DNA from: Massospora cicadina
Taxonomy: Eukaryota > Entomophthoromycota > Entomophthoromycetes > Entomophthorales > Entomophthoraceae
Assembly: GCA_022478985.1 (NCBI GenBank)
Contig: JAKSZP010017410.1
Coordinates: forward strand, 1 to 64,000
Length of the DNA: 64,000 nt
Direction of reading: 5' to 3'
A program made the position numbers and the translations under genes. How positions within the stretch are numbered: position 1 is the stretch's first letter; each line of letters begins with the position of its first letter. This document shows, piece by piece, positions 23,582-34,799 of the stretch. The notes beneath the pieces were generated by a model. That model was not told the origin of the DNA. It saw only the letters and a program-made list of their open reading frames with translations, and did no database searches.

Positions 23582-25124
23582 TGTAAGTCGTAGAGCACAG
23601 CCCTTGCACCTGGACATGGAACAGCATCCCTTAAGGACAAATAGGGGTCATAAGGATCAGGTGGACCCCCTGTCACAGTTGAGCGACTTGGCACACGTGG
23701 TAGATGAACTCTGGGAGACTGCTTTACCAATCAAGGATTTCCTACTCCTACTTTCTCCCCTTCTCTACTCTGTTAGGGTTTATAAAGGGGTTTGAAAAGA
23801 GGTGGCCCAATCCAGGGGCCACAGGCAGGCCCCTGGGACTCACCTCTTCCCAGGCATTTTTTGCCAAAATTTAGATAAAACTAGTTATGATGACCTCAGG
23901 GACTATTTTCCAATTCTGGGACAGAGGAGCTAGTCCAGACTGGCTGACACAAAAAAATCAGTTTTGGGCACAATTTGAGCTCCAGAAAAGTCATTGAATG
24001 GGCCGGCCCAGTTGCCTCAGCCCTCTGGGACGAATTTGAGAAGTTCAGGAAGTGAGGCAACCAGACTCAAGTGGTCAGGTCCTGGGTGGCACTGTTAACC
24101 TAACTTGATCCCAAAAAATTGGGAATTTTTAAAAAGGTTTTTTTTCTAAATTTGTCTTGGTCCCAACCACTTCCATGCTTCCCACCCTACCAGCCAACCA
24201 GATCCTATCTCCAATTCCTATTGGACTAATCCCAATGCACATCCCCCAAGGTTTTCCCAAATTTTAAGGCAACAGCCTCTGGGAGAGGCTTTTGTCAGTT
24301 CATTTTTACTCCATAACCCTAGTTGCAAAAATAAACCTATACATTTTCACCAGCTCTTCACAGACTACACCCATCAATTTATTAACAAAAATAACTCCTA
24401 TTGATCTGGCAAAACGCGCCGCTGCCTCATAGTGATTTGAATGATTGTAGACTGGGTTGTTCAGTCAATCGACCCTTATGCTAAACAAATCATTACAAAA
24501 TTCATAAAACAAATCACCTCAGATGATGCGCGCTCTACTACCACTGCTAATGCATGCCTACTTGTTTGACTCTGGCTCTCTGCACTGCTGCCGCTTCACC
24601 TGACCCTGTTCATTGGTTGGGAAAGCCTCAGAGTGACCCCATTTCATCAGTGGCAGAGGCGAGGCCCCCACCCGACTCTCTCTCCAAAGATTCTATTCAC
24701 CTAAGGGTCTGGAGCACCCCACTCGGGGAGAACTTGGTCCTGGCGCTCTGCGCAGGCCCCCTCTGCACCCCAAGTACGCTGCCAATTTTTTGGCTGAACC
24801 TTAATTGCTTTATGCTGATCCATGATCCTCATTCCACAAATTTGAAGGCGTGCAACCACGTAACCCTGAGGTGTTGTCATCCTCCCTGCCTCCCCACCCT
24901 TGTGGTTTCTCCATGAGACTCGTGGTTGCCCCATTGCAACCATTTGGTTTACCTTGGGGGCCTTCAGTATATTTTTAACTTTTGCTTTCCTCACGCCCAT
25001 ATTAGAACACCGCTTCTTCTAGTCACTCAGACTGCTGTGCCCCTGGCATATCGGGCTCTTCATTGGGTGCTCATGCATCCCAATTGGGATCCAACTCTAA
25101 TCTTTTGTAGCCGCGTCCATGACA
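23582..25124 (+). mobile_element. Unknown 1.5-kb insert in E3 integrase, TG...CA ends
   Basis: Flanks TCATC (23577-23581) and TGATC (25125-25129) form a 5-bp duplication with one mismatch. Joining 23581 to 25130 restores the frame as NPYTTSSNRSTK, so the limits are well supported. The ends are TGTAAG...ATGACA. It is GC-richer than its surroundings. No coding motif was recognised; the 120-codon open stretch at 24554-24916 has no family resemblance I can name. A solo LTR of an unseen element is the likeliest reading. Confidence 0.65.
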
Positions 25125-25129
25125 TGATC

Positions 25130-25680
25130 AAACAGAAGCACTAAATAATTTAATGAAACCTTGGGAGGTACTTTGAAGAAAATAGCCCACAATCACAAAT
25201 CAAATTGGGATCAGTTGATACACTCAGTGTTTTGGCTTACCAGTTGAGCCACCACCAAGTGATTGAAATATTCCCTTTCAAACACCTGTATGGGGAGTGG
25301 CAGCACTGCCTACCCTATTAGCACTAATTATCGCAGTAGACCAAGAGAACTTGCCGCCTGGAAGCTATCAGCATAAGTTATCTGATGAACTTATTAGAAT
25401 CCAATTGGAAACTTATAAGAACTAAAAGCGACTATCCATCAAAGTCATTGGAGAGGCTGAAATGAACCAGGCTACTGGAGTTCAGCCTAGGGGATAAGGT
25501 TTTGCTCTAGCATTTATAGGGATCACAGCCAGAGAAGTTAGAGGCCATCTGGACTGGGCCTGCTACTGCCTTGGCAATGAGAGGAGCCAGATAATCTATC
25601 TGAGATGTCAATACTAAAATTTTATTTAATAGAAGACATGCTTAGCACCTGAGGTCATTCCCCTGGTCCCATCTTGGGAG
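25130..25680 (+). pseudogene. E3 integrase, C-terminal part
   Basis: FNETLGGTLKKIAHNHKSNW at about 25151-25210 continues the catalytic Glu region. The C-terminal domain has GDKVLL and EKLEAIWTGPATAL (25490-25570), the G-x-K-V-L-L and W-x-G-P-x-x-V motifs of gypsy integrases. Confidence 0.78.
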
Positions 25681-26068
25681 GGTAAGTGTCATAGATGAGG
25701 ACACAAGTATATCAGTGGATCATTCCTCGTCTGGAAGAATAAAAAGAGTTCACACTCAAACTGGCGGAGTGCAAGCAACTTACCCACCTCAGATGGAGTT
25801 GGATACGCCCCTTTTATATATTTAGGCGTAGAAAGAATTTTACCCCATGGTCAGATTAATGTCATGCAAAGAATTTTTAGACTTGACACTTCAGAAAATT
25901 TATTTAATGAAGACGATAATTTCATCAAAGAACCCTATTAAAATTGACCTCTTATATGCTTTTTGGGGGCCACGATAATTTGCAGCTCACCAATGACAAA
26001 ATGATGATATATCCAAATTACCACAATGGGAGCAATTGAGGCTGTCATGTGAATATTAAAAATCCAGA
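25681..26068 (+). other. E3 tail, unassigned
   Basis: A short basic reading follows the integrase end, then AT-rich sequence. The E3 3' LTR should lie here but no match to 6.1-7.3 kb was found. E7 starts at 26069. Confidence 0.35.
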
Positions 26069-27485
26069 TGTCAGATATCAGGATATCAGACATGATGGGA
26101 AGAATACTAACTAGTCAACTCCCACAACCAAATTGGCGCCTAGACCCAATAAGGGAGTAAAGAAGCTACCTTGATTAATCATACGGAAAAATTAGTAGTC
26201 AGTAAGACTCAACCTGCTACCAGTAAAGACCTTCAGATCATTTCAAGCCTAAGAAACCGTGAGATACACAGTGCATTCAAAACGTTCTGGGACTAATGTT
26301 TTAAAGACACAACTTTATAAATATTTAACCATTTTTTTATCATAATCTAACATACAACCTTTCCCTCTCTATACATATTTATATTGATAAAACAATTGTT
26401 TAAAGGTATGCACATAGTTCCTATTTTGTATAACCATGTTTAAACCAGCTGTCACATTCTTCTGAATTGTCTCTACTTTATCAAAAGGATGAACCTTCAG
26501 TGCCACCTTCAGATTAGAGAACAGAAAGAATTTAGACAGAGCCAAATCTGGTAAATAGGGTGGATAATTATAATCTGAAGGTGGCACTGAAGGTTCATCA
26601 TTTTGATAAAGTAGAGATAATTCAGAAGAATGTGACAGCTGGTTTAAACATGGTTATACAAAATAGGAACTATGTGCATACCTTTTTTTAGTACTAGATG
26701 GTCCCACTATGTGCATACCTTTTAACAATTGTTTAGAAATATAAATATGATTAGAGAGGGAAAGGTTGTATGTTAAATTATGATAAAAGAAAGTTTATTT
26801 ATTTGTAAAGTTGTGTCTTTAAAACTTTAGTCCCAGTACATTGATGAATCCCCCCCTTGGGTTGGGACCATCTATTACTAAAAAAACGTTAGTCCCACAA
26901 CTTTTTGAATGCACTGTGTAAAATACTGCTTAATCAAAATGAAGGATCATAAGAATGCCAAGCGATTAATACTCAAGGTGCACTTGAGTCAATAGATTAA
27001 GACAAACACCAAAAGGGTAAAATCAAAAATCTACCAAACCATCAACATAAGTAATAACAAGTCTTATCTGATTTGGTATATTCACCTTATAGAGATTACC
27101 CTATAAAAATATGCTACAAAGTTACTATATAATCTAAAATGCATTGCCTGAACAAGAGCCTCCCCTCTGGATTTCTTCTTCATTAAATTTTATTTGACCC
27201 TTTTCTTTTTGGGGTTTATATTGTTAAATGCGACGTATAAAAACCCCTAGTATATACTATAATAAAGAAAAACATTAATTCTATATATCTTTGACACTTG
27301 GCTTTAATAAGTCCATTTTTCTGCACTTAACATAGGATGGATATTCTAACTGATGGGACATAAGCAGTGACTTGGCACCCTTTGACATGATAATATACTT
27401 GTTATGCATCACAGATGGCTTCAAGTAAAGACTGTTAGGATTCTTAGGCATAGCACTATCAAGTTATAAAAATGGAAGCCCAACA
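26069..27485 (+). repeat. E7 5' LTR, split by a mariner fold-back
   Basis: It starts TGTCAGATATCAGG and ends GCCCAACA. Homology to 39883-40645 is clear throughout, for example GTTTATATTGTTAA, GCGACGTA and CCTAGTATATACTA. The AATAAAG at about 27263 could be the poly(A) signal. Confidence 0.92.
26267..26918 (+). mobile_element. Mariner-derived fold-back (inverted duplication)
   Basis: Flanked by TA on both sides. The outer ends are CACAGTGCATTCAAAA and its inverse. The inner 26380-26510 and 26580-26690 segments are long inverted copies, so the whole piece can fold into a hairpin with a loop near 26515-26575. Both arms encode the same mariner transposase C-terminus: the left arm on the minus strand (PPYLPDLALSKFFLF, then KVALKV, HPFDKVETIQKNV), the right arm on the plus strand. 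The PYxPDLA motif contains the third catalytic Asp of mariner. No complete transposase exists. Confidence 0.88.
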
Positions 27486-27488
27486 GGC

Positions 27489-27506
27489 TGGTGCTCACTA
27501 CAGGGG
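27489..27506 (+). promoter_or_regulatory. E7 primer-binding site
   Basis: TGGTGCTCACTACAGGGG, 3 bp after the LTR end, identical to E1, E2 and E3. Confidence 0.85.
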
Positions 27507-27550
27507 GCTCAGACAATGCTTAACGATACCTGCACCTAACTGATAAACCA

Positions 27551-29600
27551 TGGAAGATAACCCAATTGATAGTGTCACCAACTGGGTGCATAACGGGAAT
27601 GGTAAAGAAGAAGACTGAAAGGGAAGTCCGCCCATCGTTATATTTATAGATGTTCAAGAAACATCTTTGTGGATTCACAAACCATGTTGTCTAACTTGCA
27701 TCAATAACGAAGGAGTTTGAGAGGTACTTATTGGAGTCATAAACTCAGGAGAAAGAGCCAGCCGCAAAAGGGCATCTTCCATGGACAGGACTCTCATGAA
27801 CCTGTATGCATCTAATGATCTCCCAGAGAGCTATGGATCAAGTGTGAATCTATCTCGCTATATCATGCAATTCATACACCATGCGCTTTATCATATCATG
27901 CATTTAATAGGGGCTCATAGCAAGGAACTCCACCATCATATCAATACCCAAGAGCCTTAAAGATGCCCATGACCAAGTATATAATTTAGCATCACAAAGT
28001 ATAGATGACGTCCAATATTTTTATCGAAGTGAATTGTTCCTACATCATTCAGCTCAATAATCAAATGAGGAATTATTGATTCTGGTGTTATCAAGTATTT
28101 GGAGGACGCTATGAATCTTCTCCACAAGAACATATTAGAGTCAAACAAGAATACCAAATGGCTACTTGATGCCTTTGATGAGAGCTCCAACAAGATAGCG
28201 AGGCTCATGGCGAAATGATAGCCCAAGCTTCCACTAGCCGTCACCATGAGGAAGAAAATATCACCCTTCTCAACTCCTGGGTAAGGCGAACCCTGCAACG
28301 AATTGATGAGTTGAAGGCAACCAAACCTCTGAGACTTCGTCAGTGTCACAAAATATAATTTTTTGAGTAGCCCAGGTCGAACAGAATCTAGTAAACTATG
28401 TGAGTCAGGCGTCTACTCTTTCCATTACTGATCAAGTTAACAAATTTAAGAGCGAAATGAGAGGCAAATCCCCCAGTCAAGAGGATATTAACCAAGTCAT
28501 CATTGCATCAATGAAGCTGAGAAACGCTGGAATACCCTTAGAAAGAGTTAAGCCAAGATAAATAAGCCTCCTCAGAGATTTAAATGCAAAGATATGAAGG
28601 AGGACTTGAATCAGTGCATTGGAGTATTAGAGGATGTATACAAGCTTTTGAAAATGTACCACTCATCTGCTTAAAACAATTTATGATTTGGGCATCCACT
28701 TTAAAAACTTGGAAAATGATAAAGTTGTTCTTGAAAGATGAATCAATCTTCTGGATGTTACGCTAAGACTTACCCTGAAGGAAATGAAGCAGCATCTCAA
28801 TTCTCTACATAAACAAATACAATAATAGAACATCAAGTTGTACAGAGCAACGTCAGAACCGAAATTACTTAATTTAAAGTTCCTGGAGTACACATTGTTA
28901 CAGGACTGGAAGCTAAAATCCTTAAGCCTATATTAAAGGACAATTTACACCTGGTGAAGAAAGTATAGCATCTTTCCTCTACCTCTATATAATCACAATG
29001 GAAGATGCGACTGACCATCAAAAGGTTAAACATACTTTATCTTATTTAAGCTGTATGGCTCAAGCGGTTATGCTGCCTCATATGGACGACCTATATACTT
29101 GGATAGAATTGAAAGAGGAGCTCATTAAAGGAATTCAGGTCAAGTAGAGCCTGAGTATGAAGAAATAGCCCTTAATGAGGCTAGCGCTACGCCAAAATAA
29201 AGCCCTTGCTATATTTGATGATAGCTTTTATAATAGAGGCCAAATGCTGTTGACCTTAAAGATGCTTACTTTAGATGATGCCATGTCCGCCAGTGTTGCT
29301 TGTTTACATAGTAACCCTGACCTAGTCATGCTGTCATGAATGTCAAATAAAGCTTCAAATACATTTTTTGATATCAAAGAAGCCCTACTTAATGGTTTGA
29401 TATACACAAGACAGAGACCTCCTGAAAGGCCTCCATGAAACTCAGAGTGTATACCGTGGAGGAAGTGAAACCTAAGAAGGAGGAGAAGCCAAAATGTAAC
29501 TACTGCAAGAAGAACAACCATACTGAGGATATATGTTTTAAGAACCCTGCCCTTTCTGATCAGGGAAAAGGAAGGTCAGCTTAGGGTCAAGTTCCTCTAA
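27551..29600 (+). pseudogene. E7 gag with CCHC zinc knuckle
   Basis: The first ATG follows the primer-binding site by about 45 bp (MEDNPIDSVTNWVHNG). A decayed helical region extends to about 28900. A capsid-like part lies at 28950-29350 (for example PGEESIASFLYLYIITMEDA). A perfect knuckle CNYCKKNNHTEDIC is at 29495-29536. No hydrophobic module like those of E3, E4 and E10 is visible. Confidence 0.78.
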
Positions 29601-29989
29601 AGCCGTCTGACCCAAAGTACATAAAGCTAACCATTGCCAATCGCTCATCTCACTTGCATTGAAAACAAACCCGATGATGACTCTTAAGGGGATCAAGAGG
29701 ACACATGATATTATTTTAGATTTTCCACTGAGCTTGCCATTCTGGGCCACTTGAATGCTGAGAAATTGACAACACCCAAGTTTCTAAAGGCACTTACCTA
29801 AGTCAGGTTATTGGGTGTTACAGAATGATTGATAATCCAGCAATGCTGATCAATACTTAGCCCTGTTGATCTAGCCCATCTCAAGCGTTCAAAGTCTACT
29901 GGAGATCAAGAAAAAGTATCACAAACTGCCCAAACTCAATGCGACGTTCTACCTCAAAGAGTTGTTAACCCTCACATCGAAATTTGAAG

Positions 29990-30340
29990 GAATCATTACC
30001 AAAATGGAAGTGGAAATTCAGAAGGTCGAAGTTATATCTGCCTTGGATACAGGATCACAAATCAATGTTATCTCATACTGACTCATTAAGAAGATCAAGC
30101 TCGCCCCAAACCTTGAATACACTCAAGATTTTAGTACCGCCAGTCAAATACACTAAGGTGATAAGTGCATAATCATTTCTGCAAATTTAGGCTAACAAAT
30201 TAGTATTTTCAGCTCCCACAGTTACCCTAGGAAAAATTCAATATGTTATACTCAATGGGACACAGTTTATGATCAAATACAAAGGAGTTATCAATCTGAA
30301 AGAAGGATACTTATCACTCCTTAACTAAGAAGTTCCCCTT
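29990..30340 (+). pseudogene. E7 aspartic protease
   Basis: The motif VISALDTGSQINVIS lies at about 30030-30075 with D-T-G-S intact. LIKKIKLAPNLEYTQDF follows, very close to the E1 protease. The C-terminal LIG motif is shifted to another frame near 30260. Confidence 0.82.
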
Positions 30341-30454
30341 GTAAGGGATAATAAAGACTCCAACAAGAAATATTACTCTTGTCTGGTCGAGTGCTCTATT
30401 TCTGCTTTACCTTTGAGATATTCTACCTCTGGAAAAAACACAAAAAATCTATCT

Positions 30455-30840
30455 GACTCACTATGTGAAGCAGAGAATATACCATTTTATGTCACTGAGG
30501 AGGTAAAATTTAATTAGGAGAACAAAAAATGTTTTCTTTTAACATAACCTTGAGTATTTCCCTAAACTTCTTGCTACATATCACTAGTATCAATAGATTA
30601 AGTAAGTTTGAACTAAGAGTTTTACCAGGAGTCCTTAATCCATTATATTAGCGGTCTATTGAGCTACTACTCAGGAAACTAAACAACAAAGTTATACTGG
30701 TACAAAAACATCATGGATTGGATAAGGTCAATTACTTTGCATTGATGAAATACCAAGGCACATTATTGGTACTCACCTTGATTTTCTTACCTACCAATAA
30801 TCTAATTTGTGCTATCACTCAAGTTCAATTTTTGATAAGG
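30455..30840 (+). pseudogene. E7 dUTPase-like domain
   Basis: The readings AENIPFYVTEEVKF (motif 1 region), then LRVLPGVLNPLY and RSIELLLRKLNNKVILVQ match, in order, the E1 segments AREGIHFYAADEV and LPGVLDPAYQRPITLML. The motif 3 Asp is Asn here and the Tyr is kept. Position between protease and RT is the same as in E1 and E3. Confidence 0.7.
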
Positions 30841-30859
30841 TAAATTAGAAGGAACTTAT

Positions 30860-31700
30860 GAAAGTACCTCGATTACTTTTAGACTATAAGGATGCTTTCT
30901 TCACGTCATATGGCAAATATGATCACATGAAAGAATGGACAAATAGTATTGACGTTGGAGATTCGAACTTATACAATCAAAGCCATATATGAAGTTGAAG
31001 GTAAAGGAGCAATACATAAAGATTGAGTTAAAAATTTATTAGATGATGGCTTACTTGTGTCCTCACAGAGTTGTGGTCATCCCCACCATGACTTATAAAG
31101 AAGAAAAATGGTGGTCACAGAATAGTGATTGTTACCAGAAGCTAAACATGCTCACTAAGAAGGATAGTTTTCAAATTAAATAATTGATGATGCTCTGGCC
31201 AATTTTTAGCTCAAATTTCTTCTCCACAATGGACTTTGCCAGATGGCTATTGGCAGATGGATATATTGCCAGAAGGCCAAAAAAGTGCGTGTTGATATGC
31301 ATGGAAGGATTATTTCAATTTACCAGGCTCCCTCAGGAATTATGCAACGCTCCCACCTCATTTCAATGGGTGATGGATCATATCATGCAAGATCTCAAAC
31401 TCAGCTGAGTGATCGTATATTTAGATGAAACAAAGTATGTTAAAAGCCTTTAATAATCATCTTTACCTCAATTCAGTTTTTCAATAGTTGAGGTAGACCA
31501 TATAAATAAAGGTCTATAAAATGTACCTTCTTTCAGCATGAACTGGAATTTATATGACACATCATATCATGGGAAGGATTCAACCTTTTTACAATAAGGT
31601 TGAAGCAATCTCCAAGCTTCCTGAGCTGAAGAGCCTCTGAGACATAGAGATGTTCTTATGAATGATGGGATAAACCATCAACTTATCCATAAAATTTGCT
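30860..31700 (+). pseudogene. E7 reverse transcriptase
   Basis: Fingers and palm are spread over frames: KGAIHKD, LLDDGLLVSSQS, then DFARWLLADGYI, FQFTRLPQELCNAPTSFQW (31313-31372) and a catalytic box VIVYLDETK (31412-31435), where the second Asp of YLDD is Glu. Frameshifts and stops throughout. Confidence 0.83.
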
Positions 31701-31779
31701 CAACTCACCTAACCTCTTGTCTGACTGCTTGCCAAAGCACCCTTTTCATATGAGGAGTATATTAGAGAACTGCATTTGA

Positions 31780-32119
31780 GTCAATGAAGAGTTTATTGAA
31801 TAGAAGACCAATCCTACAATGTCTGGACCATGAGAGGCCATTCATCCTAATTACATACACCTTTAACTTAGATAAAGGGAGCCATCCTCTTTTAATTGGG
31901 TGATGAAGGCATTGACCACCAGGCGTCTTTTCACAGAAAAACGCTTTCCAAAGCTGAGCAAAAGTATAGCATCATGTAGAAAGAGTGCTTAGCTGTTCTC
32001 CTGTTGGTGAAAAACTTATGTTCTTTCTTGTACAATACAAAATTTACAGTTGTTACAGACCATGCTTCTTTAAAGCGGCTGATAAGCATGAAAGATCTGA
32101 CAGGAAACTAGCCTGTTAG
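31780..32119 (+). pseudogene. E7 RNase H, first part
   Basis: PFILITYTFNLDKGSHPLLI (31838-31900) corresponds to the T-D-A-S strand with the motif lost. TVVTDHASLKRLISMKDLTG lies near 32045-32105. A solo LTR interrupts at 32120. Confidence 0.72.
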
Positions 32120-33263
32120 TGTGATGGTCAAGGCGCTGACTGACTGCCACATAGCCCTGACCCCCCCCTAAGGCGGGGATCAGGGCTTTAGTAACATAGA
32201 TAATATAAAAAAAGCTTAGGGCTCAAGGGCAACGACCCTCAAAAATGGCATTCTGACGAATCAGATGCTGATAAATTGACAAAACCTCAGAGCAAAGGCA
32301 GCAAAGGTTGACATAAATGGCGACTGAGCCAATAAAAGGCCACCAACACAAAGTCTGACAAACTAAATAATGAGAATGGCAATGGCAAAGGGCAGCCCAG
32401 CAAATCAGGGGCTGACAAGCAGAATTATGCCAAAAGTGGAAGCGTCAAGAACCATGGCATTGGGCAGCTCAGTGAATCAGGAGCTGTCAAGCCAAATTAC
32501 ACCAAAAGTGGAAAAGTCAAGAATCACAGCATTGGGCAGTTCAGTGAATTAGGAGCTGCCAAGCCAAATCCGCCTCTTGATGAGAATATTGAGAGCCATG
32601 GCAAAGGCAGCCCAGCGAATCAAGGGCTGCCAGGCCAAATTATCCCAAAAATAGAAATTTTTGTGATAAGGTTGACATGAGAATGCTGAGCTCTGATTTG
32701 TTTCCAACAAATAAAAATATATGCGGAAATTTCTGTAACGCCATGAAGACCCAACAAATGGCCTAGAATGGGCCTAGATGGGAATATTGGAGGCTAAGAT
32801 TCTCAAAATAGCCTGCAAATAGCCACTGCCCGCGGACTCTGCAGGAACCAATTTCCCCATATCCCCTGTTTCATAATATAAAAACAACCAAGCGAAGGTG
32901 TTTAGGACAACTTCATCTTCTAATATATAAAAATAAAACCTCAAAAATTGAAAATAAAATTTTGTAATTATGAAATCATTTATTAAGATTTTGGAGGAAA
33001 ACCAGGGATTTTGAGTGAAGAGAATGGATTATTCCTTAGATTTTTACAGAGCAGTCGCCTCTCTGTATGCTCTCTCTCTGGGGGACAGACTGACCTCCTC
33101 AGTGTGAGCATCATCCTCACCGTGTTCCAAGGATACCTTAATCGCTCATCAAGACAACAAACAAAGGACCTAACCACAGCAGGCCTCTCATGTTTGTGGG
33201 CCCTCACCTGGGCCCTCTTGCCCAATTTTTTTGTGGCAATGTGGAAAGACCCCGTTCATCACA
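32120..33263 (+). repeat. Solo LTR in E7 RNase H
   Basis: It starts TGTGATGGTC and ends TTCATCACA, a 7-bp inverted TGTGATG...CATCACA. It is flanked by a perfect 5-bp duplication GTTAG (32115-32119 and 33264-33268). Removing it joins the RNase H reading KLAC* to ALKIQNYDINILHQ. It contains the 72-bp tandem repeat and no internal region. TGTGATG ends are common among chromovirus LTRs, so E8's family is a candidate source. Confidence 0.88.
32386..32670 (+). repeat. 72-bp tandem repeat (about four units)
   Basis: Unit starts are at 32386, 32457, 32529 and 32601; each begins GCA..GGGCAG or similar and contains a CAGTGAATCAGGAGCTG-like core and CCAAAAGTGGAA. The spacing of 71-72 bp, with later units diverging, fits a minisatellite inside the LTR. 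A reading frame through units 1-3 has a 24-residue period, but it is interrupted, so coding is doubtful. Confidence 0.8.
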
Positions 33264-34568
33264 GTTAGGCTCTCAAAATTCAGAACTATGACATAAATAT
33301 ACTCCATCAAGCCATAATGAAGCATATTAATGTAGATGGACTGACCAGATTGCACCATACTATATCGTAAAAACAGTAACCCTGAAAGGTTACATAACCT
33401 ACTCATGAAGCCAGACTCTTAGTGAGAAAGATGTATTAGTTCAGAAGATGATACAACAGCACACTTGAAATATAAAGGTTCTCGACAATTTACATTACAA
33501 TGAAGTCAGAATCCTCTGGCTACCATACTTGGGACCTTCAGAACGGGTACCAGTTATAATAGAAGACCACAATACCTTAGGACATGGATATGCCAGAAAA
33601 ACTTATGAATGAATCAAGGATTGCTACTAATAAGAAGAATACTGAAATCTATATTAAAGACTTAGAAAATTAAATAACTTGTAAAAAGCAGATGCTGCAT
33701 AAGGTCAAGTACAAGTATCAGACAATGACACCTCAGCATCCATTTCACATCATTAGTTTAGACTTCATAAGTCCATCACCTGAATTCTTAGGAGGGAATT
33801 GATACATCTTTATAGGGCTTGATCATTTCATGATAAGGGTCAAAGCAATCTCCATTCCTTCGCAGACTGCAAAAAACTAACGCCAACTTTTCATATTGAA
33901 ATATATAGACTAGGCACAGCTGCCTGCAGGTACTACTATGCAATAATGGGAAAACTTTACTTCAAAAGCTGTATAAATCTTATCTACAAGCATGGGAACT
34001 AAACAAAAATCTATGCGCCTTACAACCCATCAACTAATGGGATGTTGAAAGAGTTAATGAAACGTCGGTTTCAATATCATGAATGATGGCCACTACTGAT
34101 CCATTATACTGGGACCAAAGTCTCCCAAGTGTTGATTGGTTACAGGATAAGTTTCAATTAGATTATCAAAATGTTTCCCTTCAAGGCCTTATTTAGAAGA
34201 GAGCCTGGATTTCAGTTTTATTAGCTTTTGAAGCTACTATTGATGACACTGAAGAGCCCAAAAACTCACTAAAAAGATTGCTTAAAAATTATCAACTTCA
34301 ATCAGAGGCTATGATAATTCTAGTCAAGACGGATACAAGAGAAGGTCAAGCAGCAAATGCAACTTGACAACCTTTACCAGCCTTTAAATCTTTTGGACTT
34401 AGTCCTGTATTATTACAATTGAATAGCACCCCAAGGAGTATTTTAATTTCATTTGGGATGGGCCATATTTTATAACTTATAAATATGGAGATGAGTACTC
34501 AGTTAAGTATCTTGAAACTGAAGTAATTATAACCGCGTACATAGTTAGTTATTGAGTCAGTACTCTCC
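33264..34568 (+). pseudogene. E7 RNase H end and integrase
   Basis: ALKIQNYDINILHQ and VDGLTRLHH (33270-33356) form the RNase H-integrase connector. The core is HIISLDFISPSPEFLGGN at about 33748-33800 with FIGLDHFMIRVKAI. A CNNGKTL segment near 33940 recalls the second catalytic Asp region (D-N-G), here Asn. The C-terminal domain ends before L2. Confidence 0.75.
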
Positions 34569-34799
34569 AAATAGTATTATTGAAAAACTTTTCTTTCTCA
34601 TTGCAATCACTATTGCAACCTATTCAATTCAAGACTGAATCTAGTTTGATAATCTCACAGAGGAGATTAGTCTGCGCCCATGTCAGGGAGCAGTTGGGCA
34701 AGCAAGGTAAGAGGAGCAGGTGGAAGGCCCGCGGCCTCCAACGTTTGAAAACACCCCGGAGAATCCAGCGGAATAGACAAAAATCTTAAAAAACTGGCG

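Larger units (their letters stand above)
7329..25680 (+). mobile_element. E3: Ty3/gypsy-type element with dUTPase, heavily interrupted
   Basis: Plus-strand order: primer-binding site 7329, hydrophobic module and coiled coil 7825-8481, capsid about 8570-9130, linker 9316-9653, [LINE L1], protease 11582-11832, [element E4], protease end 20995-21090, dUTPase 21195-21500, RT about 21510-22400, RNase H 22413-22920, integrase 22960-23581, [unknown insert], integrase end 25130-25680. Removal of each insert joins homologous protein segments. All genes are dead. Confidence 0.82.

Noticed and set aside
27957..28349. 130-codon minus-strand ORF
   Set aside because: It is antisense to E7 gag, has no motif and is not seen in related elements.
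32386..32670. CRISPR-like array
   Set aside because: The whole 72-bp unit is repeated without unique spacers; it is a minisatellite within an LTR.
33011..33268. 85-codon plus-strand ORF near the end of the solo LTR
   Set aside because: It crosses the LTR/E7 boundary and the target duplication, so it cannot be a native gene.
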